Assembly (NCBI GenBank): GCA_022568135.1
Contig: JADFFQ010000034.1
Location: 1-43,092 of the forward strand
Origin: Planctomycetota bacterium
GTDB taxonomy: Bacteria > Planctomycetota > Phycisphaerae > Phycisphaerales > SM1A02
Direction of reading: 5' to 3'
DNA: 43,092 nucleotides
The position numbers were made by a program, and so were the translations under genes. Below the pieces are notes generated by a model that had not been told where the DNA came from, searched no databases, and was given only the letters and a program-made list of their open reading frames with translations. This document shows, piece by piece, positions 8,325 through 16,720 of the stretch (its first letter is position 1; the number at the start of each line of letters is the position of its first letter).

Positions 8325-11135
8325 ATGAACTTGAGCCGCCATTTCACGTGGAATTTGCCGGTCGCAATGCTCTGCCTTCTGGCCTCGATGACGGTGGTTT
8401 CATCCGCGGCACAGCGCCCATCGCCCACTGCAGCGCACCATCGGGCCATTGCAGGCGTGCCGCAGGAGCTGTTTTCAGCGCATGGCGGGCAGGCGTTTGC
8501 AAACGAATCATCCGATCCAACAGTCATTCGTAGCAGGCTCATGCGGATCGACTTTGATCTGTTGTCGGGAATACAGCCGACACAGCGCGTCGTATTGGAC
8601 CTGTTCGAAGATACCTCGTTTCTCGTGGTCTTTGATCGCAGCACGAACAGCCATACCTGGGTTGGGCATATCGACGGTGACCCCGGGGGCACATTCACCC
8701 TGGTCGTGAAGCAAGGCGGCTTGGCCGCGATCATCCGAGGGCCGGGCCAGGGTCTTTACCGTATTCGCTCGCTCGGTGACGGCCTCGGGGTTATTCAGGA
8801 GATTGACGAGACCAAGTTTCCGCCCTGCGGAACGGGACCCGCCCAGGGAGTTCTCGGCGGAGGCGGCGTGGCCGGTGGAGCCGGATGCGACGACGGATCG
8901 GTGATCGATGTCCTCGTGGTCTATACGGCCCTGGCCCGAACTGCGGCGGGGGGAACGGCGGCGATTGAGGCTGAGATCGATCTGGCTATCGCTAACTCCA
9001 ACAGCGCCTACAACAACAGTCTCATCGGGACGCAACTGAACCTCGTCTACGCCCAGGAGATCGCCTACGACGAGGTCGGGACCTACGGGGATCACCTCGA
9101 TCGCCTCACCAATCCGGCCGACGGCTCCATGGACGCCGTACATACCCTCCGTGACCAGTTCGGAGCGGACATGGTCGCCCTCTTGGTTGATGACAATGAG
9201 TTCTGCGGGATTGCGTGGCTCATGCTGACCCTCTCGCCGGCCTTCGAGCAATACGCCTTCAGCGTCACGACCTGGTCCTGCGCCGCGGCCGATCTCGTCT
9301 TCGCCCACGAGCTCGGCCACAACCAGGGCTCCTGCCATGCCGTTGGTGACGGTGGTGGTTGCGAGCAGGGCGGACTGTTCGCCTACTCCAACGGCTACCG
9401 CTTCTTCGGCAATAGCGGCACCCAGTGGCGCACTGTGATGGCCTATTTGCCGGGCACGCGCGTCGAGAACTTCTCCAACCCGGATGTTCTATACGACGGG
9501 CAACCGACAGGCGTCCCTCCCGGCGACCCCGGCGAAGCCCACAACGCGCTGACGATCAACCAGACCGCATTCACCGTCGCCAATTTCAGGTGCAGCATTG
9601 TTCAGCCCGGGACCGTTCTGTCGCACCAGAAGATCAGCGACACCCAAGGCGGCTTCACCGGCACCCTTGGTAATGGCGATCACTTCGGCATCTCGGTGGC
9701 TTCACTGGGTGATCTCGACGGGGACGCCGTGGGCGATCTGGCCGTCGGGGCAATCGGCGATGACGGCGGGGGCACGGAGCGTGGCGCGGTGTGGATTCTG
9801 TTGCTCAACCCCAACGGGACGGTGAAGTTCCACCAGAAGATCAGCGACACCGAAGGCGGCTTCACCGGCACCCTTGGTAATGGCGATCACTTCGGCAGCT
9901 CGGTGTCCTTCCTGGGCGATCTGGACGGCAACGGCGCGGGCGACCTAGCCGTGGGGGCAAACGGCGATGACGACGGGGGCACGAACCGCGGCGCAGTGTG
10001 GGTGCTGTTCCTCAACACCAACGGGACGGTGAAGTCCCACCAGAAGATCAGCGACACCGAAGGCGGCTTCACCGGCGCCCTGGATGATTCCGATGAGTTC
10101 GGCACCACGGTGGCCTCGCTGGGTGATCTCGACGGCGATGGCGTGACCGACTTGGCCGTGGGGGCACTCGCGGATGACGACGGGGGCAACAACCGCGGCG
10201 CGGTGTGGATCTTGTTCCTCAACAGTAACGGAACGGTGAAGTCCCACCAGAAGATCAGCGACACCGAAGGCGGCTTTACCGGCGTGCTGGATGATGACGA
10301 TGACTTCGGCAGCTCGGTGGCTTCGCTGGGTGATCTCGACGGCGACCGCGTGAGCGACTTGGCCGTGGGGGCATACTTCGATGACGATGGCGGCCCGGGC
10401 CGCGGTGCCGTGTGGATTCTGTTCCTCAATACCAACGGAACGGTCAAGGCCCACCAGAAGATCAGCGACACCCAAGGCGGCTTCACCGGCGTGCTGGATG
10501 ATGACGATTGGTTCGGCACCTCCGCGGCTTCACTGGGCGATCTGGACGGCGACGGCGTGGGCGACCTGGCCGTGGGGGTATACGCCGATGATGACGGGGG
10601 CAACAACCACGGCGCGGTGTGGGTGCTGTTCCTGAACAGCGACGGAACGGTCAAGTCGCACCAGAAGATCAGCGACACGGAAGGCGGCTTTACCGGCGTG
10701 CTGGATGCTTCCGATCACATCGGCATCTCGGTGGCTTCACTAGGTGATCTCGATGGCGACGCCGTGGGCGATCTGGCCGTCGGGGCACACGGAGATGACG
10801 ACGGGGGCCCGAGCCGCGGTGCGGTGTGGATTCTGTTCCTCGACGGCATCCCTCCCTCCCCAGCCGACATCACCGGGCCGGGCGGTCTGCCTGATGGATG
10901 CGTTGATGCGTTTGACCTTGGGGCCATGCTCGGGGCGTGGTGCTCTGCGGTCAACGACCCGAACCCGCCCAGCCCACCGTGCGAGAACTGCACGCCGGCG
11001 AATCTCGCCGTTGCGGACATCTCCGGTGTGGCCAATGTGCCGGATGGGTGCGTGGATGCGTTCGATCTGGCGAAGCTGCTGGCCGAGTGGTGCTCCGTCG
11101 CCGGCGGCAACCCCTGCGGCACCTGCGGCCCGTAG
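8325..11135 (+). CDS. Secreted zinc metalloprotease with six FG-GAP repeats and dockerin-like C-terminus
   Basis: A 936-residue secreted protein. A signal peptide (1-29) is followed by an N-terminal region that may be a propeptide, then a reprolysin-like peptidase domain (about 190-432) with the zinc motif HELGHNQGSCH (328-338: His328, Glu329, His332, His338) and a later VMAY, which fits the Met-turn. Residues 434 to about 845 are six 69-residue FG-GAP-type repeats beginning HQKISDT and containing GDLDGD-type calcium loops, as in integrin-like beta-propellers. The C-terminus has two copies of PDGCVDAFDL..LL..WCS with extra Cys pairs, like the dockerin-like tails of planctomycete secreted proteins. 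Start ATG 8325 is set by a strong AAGGAGGT. The target is unknown; an extracellular protease or adhesin is inferred. Confidence 0.85.
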   Translation: MNLSRHFTWNLPVAMLCLLASMTVVSSAAQRPSPTAAHHRAIAGVPQELFSAHGGQAFANESSDPTVIRSRLMRIDFDLLSGIQPTQRVVLDLFEDTSFLVVFDRSTNSHTWVGHIDGDPGGTFTLVVKQGGLAAIIRGPGQGLYRIRSLGDGLGVIQEIDETKFPPCGTGPAQGVLGGGGVAGGAGCDDGSVIDVLVVYTALARTAAGGTAAIEAEIDLAIANSNSAYNNSLIGTQLNLVYAQEIAYDEVGTYGDHLDRLTNPADGSMDAVHTLRDQFGADMVALLVDDNEFCGIAWLMLTLSPAFEQYAFSVTTWSCAAADLVFAHELGHNQGSCHAVGDGGGCEQGGLFAYSNGYRFFGNSGTQWRTVMAYLPGTRVENFSNPDVLYDGQPTGVPPGDPGEAHNALTINQTAFTVANFRCSIVQPGTVLSHQKISDTQGGFTGTLGNGDHFGISVASLGDLDGDAVGDLAVGAIGDDGGGTERGAVWILLLNPNGTVKFHQKISDTEGGFTGTLGNGDHFGSSVSFLGDLDGNGAGDLAVGANGDDDGGTNRGAVWVLFLNTNGTVKSHQKISDTEGGFTGALDDSDEFGTTVASLGDLDGDGVTDLAVGALADDDGGNNRGAVWILFLNSNGTVKSHQKISDTEGGFTGVLDDDDDFGSSVASLGDLDGDRVSDLAVGAYFDDDGGPGRGAVWILFLNTNGTVKAHQKISDTQGGFTGVLDDDDWFGTSAASLGDLDGDGVGDLAVGVYADDDGGNNHGAVWVLFLNSDGTVKSHQKISDTEGGFTGVLDASDHIGISVASLGDLDGDAVGDLAVGAHGDDDGGPSRGAVWILFLDGIPPSPADITGPGGLPDGCVDAFDLGAMLGAWCSAVNDPNPPSPPCENCTPANLAVADISGVANVPDGCVDAFDLAKLLAEWCSVAGGNPCGTCGP
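9624..10854 (+). repeat. Six tandem 207-bp repeats coding FG-GAP units
   Basis: The codons for HQKISDT start at 9624, 9831, 10038, 10245, 10452 and 10659, an exact 207-bp step (69 residues) with no indel. Units keep long near-identical stretches at DNA level, for example around caccagaagatcagcgacac, and vary mostly in the GTLGNGDHFG/GVLDDDDDFG and GANGDDDGG segments. This looks like recent tandem duplication or gene conversion. Confidence 0.95.
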
Positions 11136-11626
11136 GCGCGCGACGCAGCCACGACTCTGCGCGCACGGCGGGTTGAGGTCGCGCCGGCGCGCACGAGTTG
11201 GTCGAAGATAAGGCTCGATGCGCTTCCGAAGCGATCACTTAGCGCGAGTTGCGCGGAGATAAGCCTCGGTTAGCCGAAGTTATGGCGCACGCGGCATGGC
11301 TGGCGCGCGCTGAGTGGTCCGCACGGCCGCCTGGGCGCGCGCAAGAAGGACCGACCCTCACTTGTACCTCAGAATCAAGGCTCCCGGAAACACGAAACGC
11401 GCCCGCAGACTGCTGCGCGCGCAGATGGGGCGGCTAGATTGAGGCCCAGTTTGGGCGCGATGCCCTGGTTGCCGGGGAGGGGGGTGGGTGCCCTGAGAGG
11501 CCATGGACGCCGCTTCGCCACGTGCAGTTGCGAAGATTGCCGCGCCGGACTTGATCAGACCGCTCGAGCAGAGAACGATTCCATGAGATGCAACTGTCTT
11601 GGTCTCTTGAAAGGTGTTATTGCCTG
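11136..11626. other. Noncoding stretch rich in GCGCGC
   Basis: About 490 bp without a convincing gene. It contains at least six GCGCGC hexamers, several of them in the first 300 bp, and a perfect 12-bp palindrome ctgcgcgcgcag at 11413-11424. AAAGGTG near 11610 may serve the lipoprotein gene. No tRNA, riboswitch or good promoter was recognised. Confidence 0.4.
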
Positions 11627-12187
11627 ATGGATTGGCTGCGGAAGGTTTTGGTCGCGGGTTGGGCGGTTGCGTTGCTGGGTGGCTGTTCGGTCTATGACAG
11701 TCGCTACGTCTTCGGCCCGAAGCCGGTTGATGTTGAGTCGGCGGTGCCGGGTGCCACGGATGTTGAGCCGGTCCGCACGCTGGTCTCGGTGGTCGGCGTC
11801 CGGCGGGCCGATGACGAGGCGCAGCTACCGGCATCCATCGAAGTGCGTTTTCGGGTGGAGAACACCACCCCGGCCAGCGTGACGTTCGACCCGACCTCGC
11901 TCGCCCTGTTCTCGGCAGACCTCAAGCAATTCCCGGCTCCGATCGTGGAGCCGCCAGACCCCTTCAACGTCGAGCCTCAAGCGAGCGCCGTCGTCGAAGC
12001 CTTCTTCCCGTTCCCGGATGAAGCAAGCCCAGCCGATTTCGACCTCAGTGGTCTCAACGTCCGCTGGACCATGCGTATCGGCGGGCAACCCGTCACGAGC
12101 AGCGCGAGCTTCACGCGCCGGCGCGAGGTGTACTACCCTCGCCATAGCTTCCACTTCGGCATCGGCTACCGCCGCTACTGTTGGTAG
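11627..12187 (+). CDS. Putative lipoprotein, function unknown
   Basis: A 186-residue protein. Residues 1-21 (MDWLRKVLVAGWAVALLGGC) form a signal sequence ending in the lipobox LLGGC, so acylation and membrane anchoring are predicted. The mature part contains EVRFRVENTTPASVTFDPTS, like late-embryogenesis/WHy-type or other Ig-like beta domains in which a vector of hydrophobic strands deals with 'ordinary' versus extra terms. The C-terminus is rich in Tyr, His and Arg. ATG 11627 was preferred over 11588 because it gives a proper signal peptide. It is convergent with the vWA gene, with a 29-bp gap. Confidence 0.6.
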   Translation: MDWLRKVLVAGWAVALLGGCSVYDSRYVFGPKPVDVESAVPGATDVEPVRTLVSVVGVRRADDEAQLPASIEVRFRVENTTPASVTFDPTSLALFSADLKQFPAPIVEPPDPFNVEPQASAVVEAFFPFPDEASPADFDLSGLNVRWTMRIGGQPVTSSASFTRRREVYYPRHSFHFGIGYRRYCW

Positions 12188-12216
12188 CGCTTGTTGGCAG
12201 GCGTGAATCTTTCGGG

Positions 12217-13650
12217 CTACCGGCACAATTCGAGGTAGGTTTCGAAGAACTCTCGGAGTTCATCCTGGAATCGCTCGCCGAGCGTGAGTCCGGCGATCTC
12301 GACGATCAAAGAGTCGCCGTCGGCGAGCGAGACGCAGCGTCCGCCTCCGGCCTTGGCGATCTCGGGGAAGTGCTTGACCGGTTTGCCTTCGGCTTGAATC
12401 ACATGCGTGGTGAGCTGGGCCTGGGCACCGCGTCGGGCCAGTCGTGCGCACAGCGCGCCGGTGCCCACGCGAGGCGGGGCGTCGCCGATGAGCACGAGCA
12501 CTTTCGTGTTGCCGGGCTGCCAACTCAGCCGATTGCACGCCAGTTTCATGGCCGGGTAGACCGCTTCGGGACGGTCCCCGCCGCCGCCTGCGGTCAAGGA
12601 CCACAATCGCCGGCGGGCCAGGGTGATATCCGACGTGAAGTCCCAGGCTCTGGTCTCGAACTCATCACGTCGATCGCGATAGGCGATCAACGCCACCCGC
12701 AGCGTCTGTACGATGTCGCCGACGAAGACCATCAAGTCGTCGATTCCGCCCTGAGCCTCCGCGAGCTCGCTCCACATGCTGGCGGTGCAGTCCAGACAGA
12801 TCGCCAGGTCCAGCTTCCGGCGGCTGAGCGTTTCGATGTAGCTTTCCAAGGCTGCGAAGTCATTCGGTTCAAGCGTAGCGAAGAGACCCGGCTCGATGGG
12901 TGTGTGGGGCGATTCAGGAATGCTGTGGGCCGGTTGAAGGTCGAACCGCCGCCCTGTCTTGCGCAGCCACTGCTGCCAGCGGTACCGCCGTCGCATGTTC
13001 GGCTGGCCGGTCACGACCGCGAGTCGCGGTGAAAGCAACCCAGCGTCGGTGCGGGTCATTCGCAGAATGATCTTTTTCACCGTCTCCTTCGCGAACGCGC
13101 TGAGTTCCTCATCGCCGCTCGCGATGGCGAGCTCCACCGCGAGCATCTTGTCCTCCAGACTGCGGGCCCTCGCCAGATAGCGGATACCGCGGCCCAACCG
13201 TTCGGCATCCAGCGGGTAGCGGTGCCGTAGTGCAGTGCGCAGGACGCGCGGCTCGTGTTCCGTGGCGAACGACACTTCGGTTGCGGGCACTCGTCGTCGG
13301 CCAAGCGTGCGCACAGCGAAGGCCCGCACTTGCCATGCCTCGTCGGTAAGGAGGGTCTGCAAAATATGGCGGCTTTCCAAACAAGCGTAGCGTTCCAGGC
13401 GCATGGCCGCGATGGCTCGTCTCGGCCAGGATTCGCCGCCAAGGAGCCGGTCGATCGTCTGCTTCTCGATTTGCGGTGCATGGGAGAGCGCGGTCTGGCC
13501 GGCGGCGGTGTCGTCGGCGGGCGTCGATTCGATGGGCCGACGATCCTCGCTCGGCTCGCCATTGGCGATTCCCCCGGGGCCCAGGGCCGCGGCGACGCAG
13601 ACCACCTGCGATAGAAATGCCGGTCGGCGGGATCGACGCGCGTCGGTCAT
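12217..13650 (-). CDS. Secreted protein with HEAT-like N-part and von Willebrand factor A domain
   Basis: A 477-residue protein. An N-terminal hydrophobic stretch (about 11-30) is probably a signal peptide. Residues about 60-200 are helical and contain TDEAWQVRAFAVRTLGRR, typical of HEAT repeats. From about 278 comes a vWA domain: DLAICLDCTASMWSEL, with the MIDAS pattern D-x-T-x-S (Asp287, Thr289, Ser291), then a GGGGDRPEAV segment and KVLVLIGDAPP. vWA domains bind metal and mediate protein contacts. Start ATG 13650 was chosen because sequence upstream is in the padR promoter region and reads poorly. It diverges from padR across about 170 bp. Confidence 0.7.
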   Translation of the reverse strand: MTDARRSRRPAFLSQVVCVAAALGPGGIANGEPSEDRRPIESTPADDTAAGQTALSHAPQIEKQTIDRLLGGESWPRRAIAAMRLERYACLESRHILQTLLTDEAWQVRAFAVRTLGRRRVPATEVSFATEHEPRVLRTALRHRYPLDAERLGRGIRYLARARSLEDKMLAVELAIASGDEELSAFAKETVKKIILRMTRTDAGLLSPRLAVVTGQPNMRRRYRWQQWLRKTGRRFDLQPAHSIPESPHTPIEPGLFATLEPNDFAALESYIETLSRRKLDLAICLDCTASMWSELAEAQGGIDDLMVFVGDIVQTLRVALIAYRDRRDEFETRAWDFTSDITLARRRLWSLTAGGGGDRPEAVYPAMKLACNRLSWQPGNTKVLVLIGDAPPRVGTGALCARLARRGAQAQLTTHVIQAEGKPVKHFPEIAKAGGGRCVSLADGDSLIVEIAGLTLGERFQDELREFFETYLELCR

Positions 13651-13782
13651 CGCCAACAGTGTAGGCCGGCCTCGCCCGGGGGCTGATGTGCGCCGGCGTG
13701 GGGGGCAGATGCTGTTGAGGTAGCCAAGGAAGTCGCGGCGCACCGGTGCGGATTCGGGCTTGATCCGGAGGATCGCATGGGA

Positions 13783-13801
13783 TACTATGCGAGACATAGT
13801 A
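13783..13801. promoter_or_regulatory. Palindromic operator-like site before padR
   Basis: TACTATG-cgaga-CATAGTA is a perfect 7-bp inverted repeat with a 5-bp spacer, 20 bp before the preferred padR start. PadR-family proteins are known to bind dyads of ATACT/AGTAT type upstream of their own gene, so autorepression is a reasonable inference. Confidence 0.65.
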
Positions 13802-13821
13802 AGAACCCCACGGTTGAGGCA

Positions 13822-14199
13822 ATGCAGATGCGAATTGAACGCGAGTTGATGCGAGGGGCCGGGCCGGTGGCGGTGCTGAAGCTGCTGCAGCGTGGCGAGA
13901 TGTATGGATACGAGATGGTGGAGACGTTGTCCGAGCAGACCAAGGGCGTGCTTGGCATGGGCCAGTCCACGCTGTATCCGATGCTCTACAACCTGCAGGC
14001 GAAGGGGCTGATCACGAGCCGCCGGCGGCAGGCCGACTCCGGCCGGCAACGCCGCTACTACGCGCTGACGAAGAAAGGGGCTAGGCGTCTTGCCTCTGAG
14101 ACCAGGCAGTGGCAGGCGCTGGTGCGGGCGATGGGTGCTCTGGGCATCGACGCCCCCCGGGAGCACGGTGCATCCGTTGCCAAGGCAGCGCCGGCATGA
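13822..14199 (+). CDS. PadR-family transcriptional regulator
   Basis: PadR proteins are winged-helix repressors. The 125-residue protein reads MQMRIERELMRGAGPVAVLK, then LQRGEMYGYEMVETLSE, QSTLYPMLYNLQAKGLI and the wing RQRRYYALTKKGARRL, all hallmarks of the family. It lacks a long C-terminal domain, so belongs to the short subfamily. Start 13822 is preferred: GAGG lies just before it, and the upstream ATG at 13777 would put the operator dyad inside the gene. Its TGA overlaps the next gene's ATG (ATGA, 14196-14199), implying translational coupling with the HAAS-type membrane protein. Confidence 0.9.
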   Translation: MQMRIERELMRGAGPVAVLKLLQRGEMYGYEMVETLSEQTKGVLGMGQSTLYPMLYNLQAKGLITSRRRQADSGRQRRYYALTKKGARRLASETRQWQALVRAMGALGIDAPREHGASVAKAAPA

Positions 14200-16070
14200 G
14201 CGCAGCGACATCCACTTCCCGTGGGGGTGCACAGCCGAGCCTGTTGCGCCGCCTTGCTCATACGCCGATGCGCGACATCGTGCGTGGCCGGCTCAGTGGC
14301 CGGGCCGACGTGAAGCGCCTGGTGGCTGCAGCTGGCTTGGCTGTGCCGCTTGCGGGAATCGTGCTTGAGGTTGCGCGCCGGTCGCGGCTGTGGCGAGTGG
14401 AGCGGGCGGACGTTGCCGATGAGCTGATCGCGCACTTCGTTGACGGCCTGAGGGCAGGCTCTTCGCCTCAAGCCCTGGCGGATGCGTTCGGACCCGCTCG
14501 GCAGGCGGCGAGGCTCATTCGCCGAGCCAAGCGCCGCAATCGTCCGCTGGTCTGGAAGGCTTGGGTACGGTCGGTGCAGGCCGTGGGACTGCTTATCGGC
14601 TTTGGCGTGGTGATCTATATCGCCGCCGCGATCCGTCTATTCACCGGCATACCTGTCCAGTCGCACAATTACCTGGCCGAGGTCACTGCCGACGCCCGTG
14701 CCGTGCCCAGGACGCAGCGGGCCTGGCCGATGTATCGCTCGGCGCTGATCGCCCTGGGTGAAATGCCGCAGGAGGTGAAATATCACGTCGTTCGCCCCGG
14801 ACAACAAGAATGGGACCAGGTCGCGCGTTACATCGAGACGCATAGCGAGGCGCTGGAGGTTGTGCGACAGGCGGCGTCCGGGCCGGGGTTAGGCTACGTC
14901 GCCGGCTATGTGATCGACGAAGCCGATCTTGCATTGTGGCCTGAGCGGGCAAGCGATTCCGACAACCGCAACCTCGGGTTCGTGCCCTTTGGGGTCCAGC
15001 TGGGGTACCTGCTAGAGCTGCGCAAGCTGAGCCGGCTGCTTGCGCTGGATGCGCATCGCGCGGCCGCAACGGGTGATGGCACTTTAGCAGCGGCCGACAT
15101 CGAAGCGAGCCTCGGTATTGCCGAACACGCGCGCGAGACTCCGTTCCTCCTCAACGACTTCGCGTCGCTTGCGCAAATCGCCTTAGCGCTGAACACGTTC
15201 GGCGAGATCCTTGCCAAGCACCCCGAACTGTTTACCGACCCGCAGCTCCAGGCGTTGGCCCATCACTTCTCGGACGTGCACGGCGGGCGGATCCAGCTTC
15301 GCCTGGACGGCGAGAAGCTGGTGTTCCAGGACTGGGTACAACGCCTGTACACCGATGACGGCCAGGGTGACGGCCACCTCACGGCCCAGGGGCTGCGGTC
15401 GCTGGGTTATTTCGGCGGCATGGCGGCCCAATCGTCGGATGTCCCGCCAATTCGTGACCGTGCGCTTGCCCCAGCGATGGAGTTACTCATGGCCGGCCGG
15501 CGCGAAATGACCGAGGAGTCTTCGCGTCTGTTTGCACTGGCCGAGGCTGAGGTCGCCAAGCCACTATGGGAGCAAGATCTCTTCAAAGTCGACCGTAATG
15601 TTGAGCAGCACAAAGGGTCATTCATTCACATGGCGCGATATCTGCCCATTGCTCTGTTGATGCCGGCATTTGCGAAGGCGGGCCGTTCTCCTCAAATGGT
15701 CATCCAACAGCGCGATGCGATGTTGGTGGCGATTGGGCTGGAGCTGTATCGCCGTCACAACGGCGCTTGGCCGCAGTCGCTGGACATGCTCGTGCCCGAT
15801 CTGCTGCCGACGGTTCCGCCGGACCGTTTCGATGGCAAGCCACTGCGCTACCGACTCATTGACGGAAAGCCGCTGCTTTACTCAATCGGCTCGGATCGTA
15901 ACGATGACGGCGGGCGACCGCCGCTCGACGACAGGGGCCGATTTGTTCCAAAGCTGGCCGCTCGGGTGGTCGAAGATCCGGCGAAGGCCACGGACGGCGA
16001 TTGGGTCCTCTGGCCGCCCGTCCTGGAACCGGTTGGTGGATCTGAATCCCCCGGCAGAGCCGGGGGCTGA
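14196..16070 (+). CDS. HAAS-like membrane protein with large extracytoplasmic part
   Basis: A 624-residue protein coupled to padR. Residues about 65-105 (ADVADELIAHFVDGLRAGSS, QALADAFGP, RRAKRR) resemble the HAAS domain commonly encoded next to PadR regulators. One strong membrane segment follows (SVQAVGLLIGFGVVIYIAAAI, about 128-148), then about 475 helix-rich residues that should lie outside the cytoplasm. Near the C-terminus, LPTVPPDRFDGKPLRY and GSDRNDDGG resemble planctomycete proteins of unknown function. The last residues (ESPGRAGG, stop) are coded by the palindromic element at 16042-16078. A signal-sensing or envelope role controlled by PadR is inferred. Confidence 0.7.
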   Translation: MSAATSTSRGGAQPSLLRRLAHTPMRDIVRGRLSGRADVKRLVAAAGLAVPLAGIVLEVARRSRLWRVERADVADELIAHFVDGLRAGSSPQALADAFGPARQAARLIRRAKRRNRPLVWKAWVRSVQAVGLLIGFGVVIYIAAAIRLFTGIPVQSHNYLAEVTADARAVPRTQRAWPMYRSALIALGEMPQEVKYHVVRPGQQEWDQVARYIETHSEALEVVRQAASGPGLGYVAGYVIDEADLALWPERASDSDNRNLGFVPFGVQLGYLLELRKLSRLLALDAHRAAATGDGTLAAADIEASLGIAEHARETPFLLNDFASLAQIALALNTFGEILAKHPELFTDPQLQALAHHFSDVHGGRIQLRLDGEKLVFQDWVQRLYTDDGQGDGHLTAQGLRSLGYFGGMAAQSSDVPPIRDRALAPAMELLMAGRREMTEESSRLFALAEAEVAKPLWEQDLFKVDRNVEQHKGSFIHMARYLPIALLMPAFAKAGRSPQMVIQQRDAMLVAIGLELYRRHNGAWPQSLDMLVPDLLPTVPPDRFDGKPLRYRLIDGKPLLYSIGSDRNDDGGRPPLDDRGRFVPKLAARVVEDPAKATDGDWVLWPPVLEPVGGSESPGRAGG

Positions 16071-16078
16071 GGGTTCAG
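16042..16078. repeat. Palindromic element covering two convergent stop codons
   Basis: cccccggc-aga-gccggggg (16048-16066) is nested inside outer arms ctgaa/ttcag. It holds the TGA of the HAAS-like gene (16068-16070) and the reverse-strand stop of the thioredoxin gene (16075-16077). A near copy lies at 16691-16720 at the same place relative to the second thioredoxin gene. No T-run follows, so it is not a classic terminator. Confidence 0.8.
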
Positions 16079-16656
16079 TCGCCGTGCTCTTGGCGCAATC
16101 GGGGGCTGAGCCGCAGCAGAAGTTGCACCCGCTCGAACTCATCCAGCACTTCCCGCAGCACCTCGCGGACCGGGTCGGCCGGAGGCGCCGCGAGAACATT
16201 GGCCTGATCCGGCGGCAACTGCTTGCGGGCCATCGAGCGGTACCGGCTCAGCGTGCGATCACCGAACCGCGACACCGGTTCGAAATCCTCGGCCATGAAC
16301 CACGTCACCGGCACCCGAAGGCCGGCATTGATCTGGGCTTTGACCACGAGATCGGCGTGCTCGTCACTGCGGAGAATGAATCGCAGATGAATGCGCTGGG
16401 GATTCGCCTCGGCAACGCGGGCCATGGCCGAGCCTTGCAGCGCGCAGTCACCACACCACGTGCCTGAGACGCACAGCACGTTCATCTCACGGGCAAACGA
16501 GTTGACCAGGGCATGTTGCTCAGCGGTGAGTTCGAGTTGGCCGTAGCGCTGGTCCCATGGCGGTCGATGGCCTTGCGACTCACCGCTGGAGACGAACTCG
16601 GCGAAGGGCAGGCCCTGGTCGAACTTCCGGCGGAGAATGTCTGAGGTAAGCAGCAT
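16075..16656 (-). CDS. Thioredoxin-fold protein (WCGDC), copy 1
   Basis: A 193-residue cytoplasmic-looking thioredoxin-like protein with the active-site motif CVSGTWCGDCA; the redox pair would be Cys68 and Cys71. The sequence GLRVPVTWFMAEDFEPV fits the cis-Pro loop and following strand of the fold. Unlike TlpA/TrxA types it has about 60 residues before the motif and a helical C-terminus. It is a tandem paralogue of the next gene, sharing FVREMKVLCVSG-like, AEDFEPVSxFGDRTL and LLLRLSxRLRQxHGD stretches. A three-unit heptamer array lies 10 bases upstream of the ATG. The reductant and substrate are unknown. Confidence 0.8.
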   Translation of the reverse strand: MLLTSDILRRKFDQGLPFAEFVSSGESQGHRPPWDQRYGQLELTAEQHALVNSFAREMNVLCVSGTWCGDCALQGSAMARVAEANPQRIHLRFILRSDEHADLVVKAQINAGLRVPVTWFMAEDFEPVSRFGDRTLSRYRSMARKQLPPDQANVLAAPPADPVREVLREVLDEFERVQLLLRLSPRLRQEHGD

Positions 16657-16665
16657 GGTGGTCGC

Positions 16666-16686
16666 GTTCAGTGGTCAGCGTTCAGC
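16666..16686 (-). repeat. Heptamer array (3 units) before thioredoxin copy 1
   Basis: Plus strand GTTCAGT, GGTCAGC, GTTCAGC, i.e. GCTGAAC/GCTGACC/ACTGAAC on the coding strand, ending 9 bases before ATG 16656 and directly next to the palindrome at 16691. Confidence 0.75.
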
Positions 16687-16690
16687 ATGG

Positions 16691-16720
16691 TCCCCCGGCA
16701 GAGCCGGGGACTAAGGGTTC
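16691..16720. repeat. Second copy of the palindromic element
   Basis: tcccccggcagagccgggg followed by aCTaAGGGTTCA matches 16047-16077 except at a few bases. It ends in the stop codon of thioredoxin copy 2, exactly as copy 1 does. Confidence 0.8.

Noticed and set aside
12181..13032. Open frame opposite the vWA gene
   Set aside because: Composition-driven shadow; the minus-strand vWA domain is clear.
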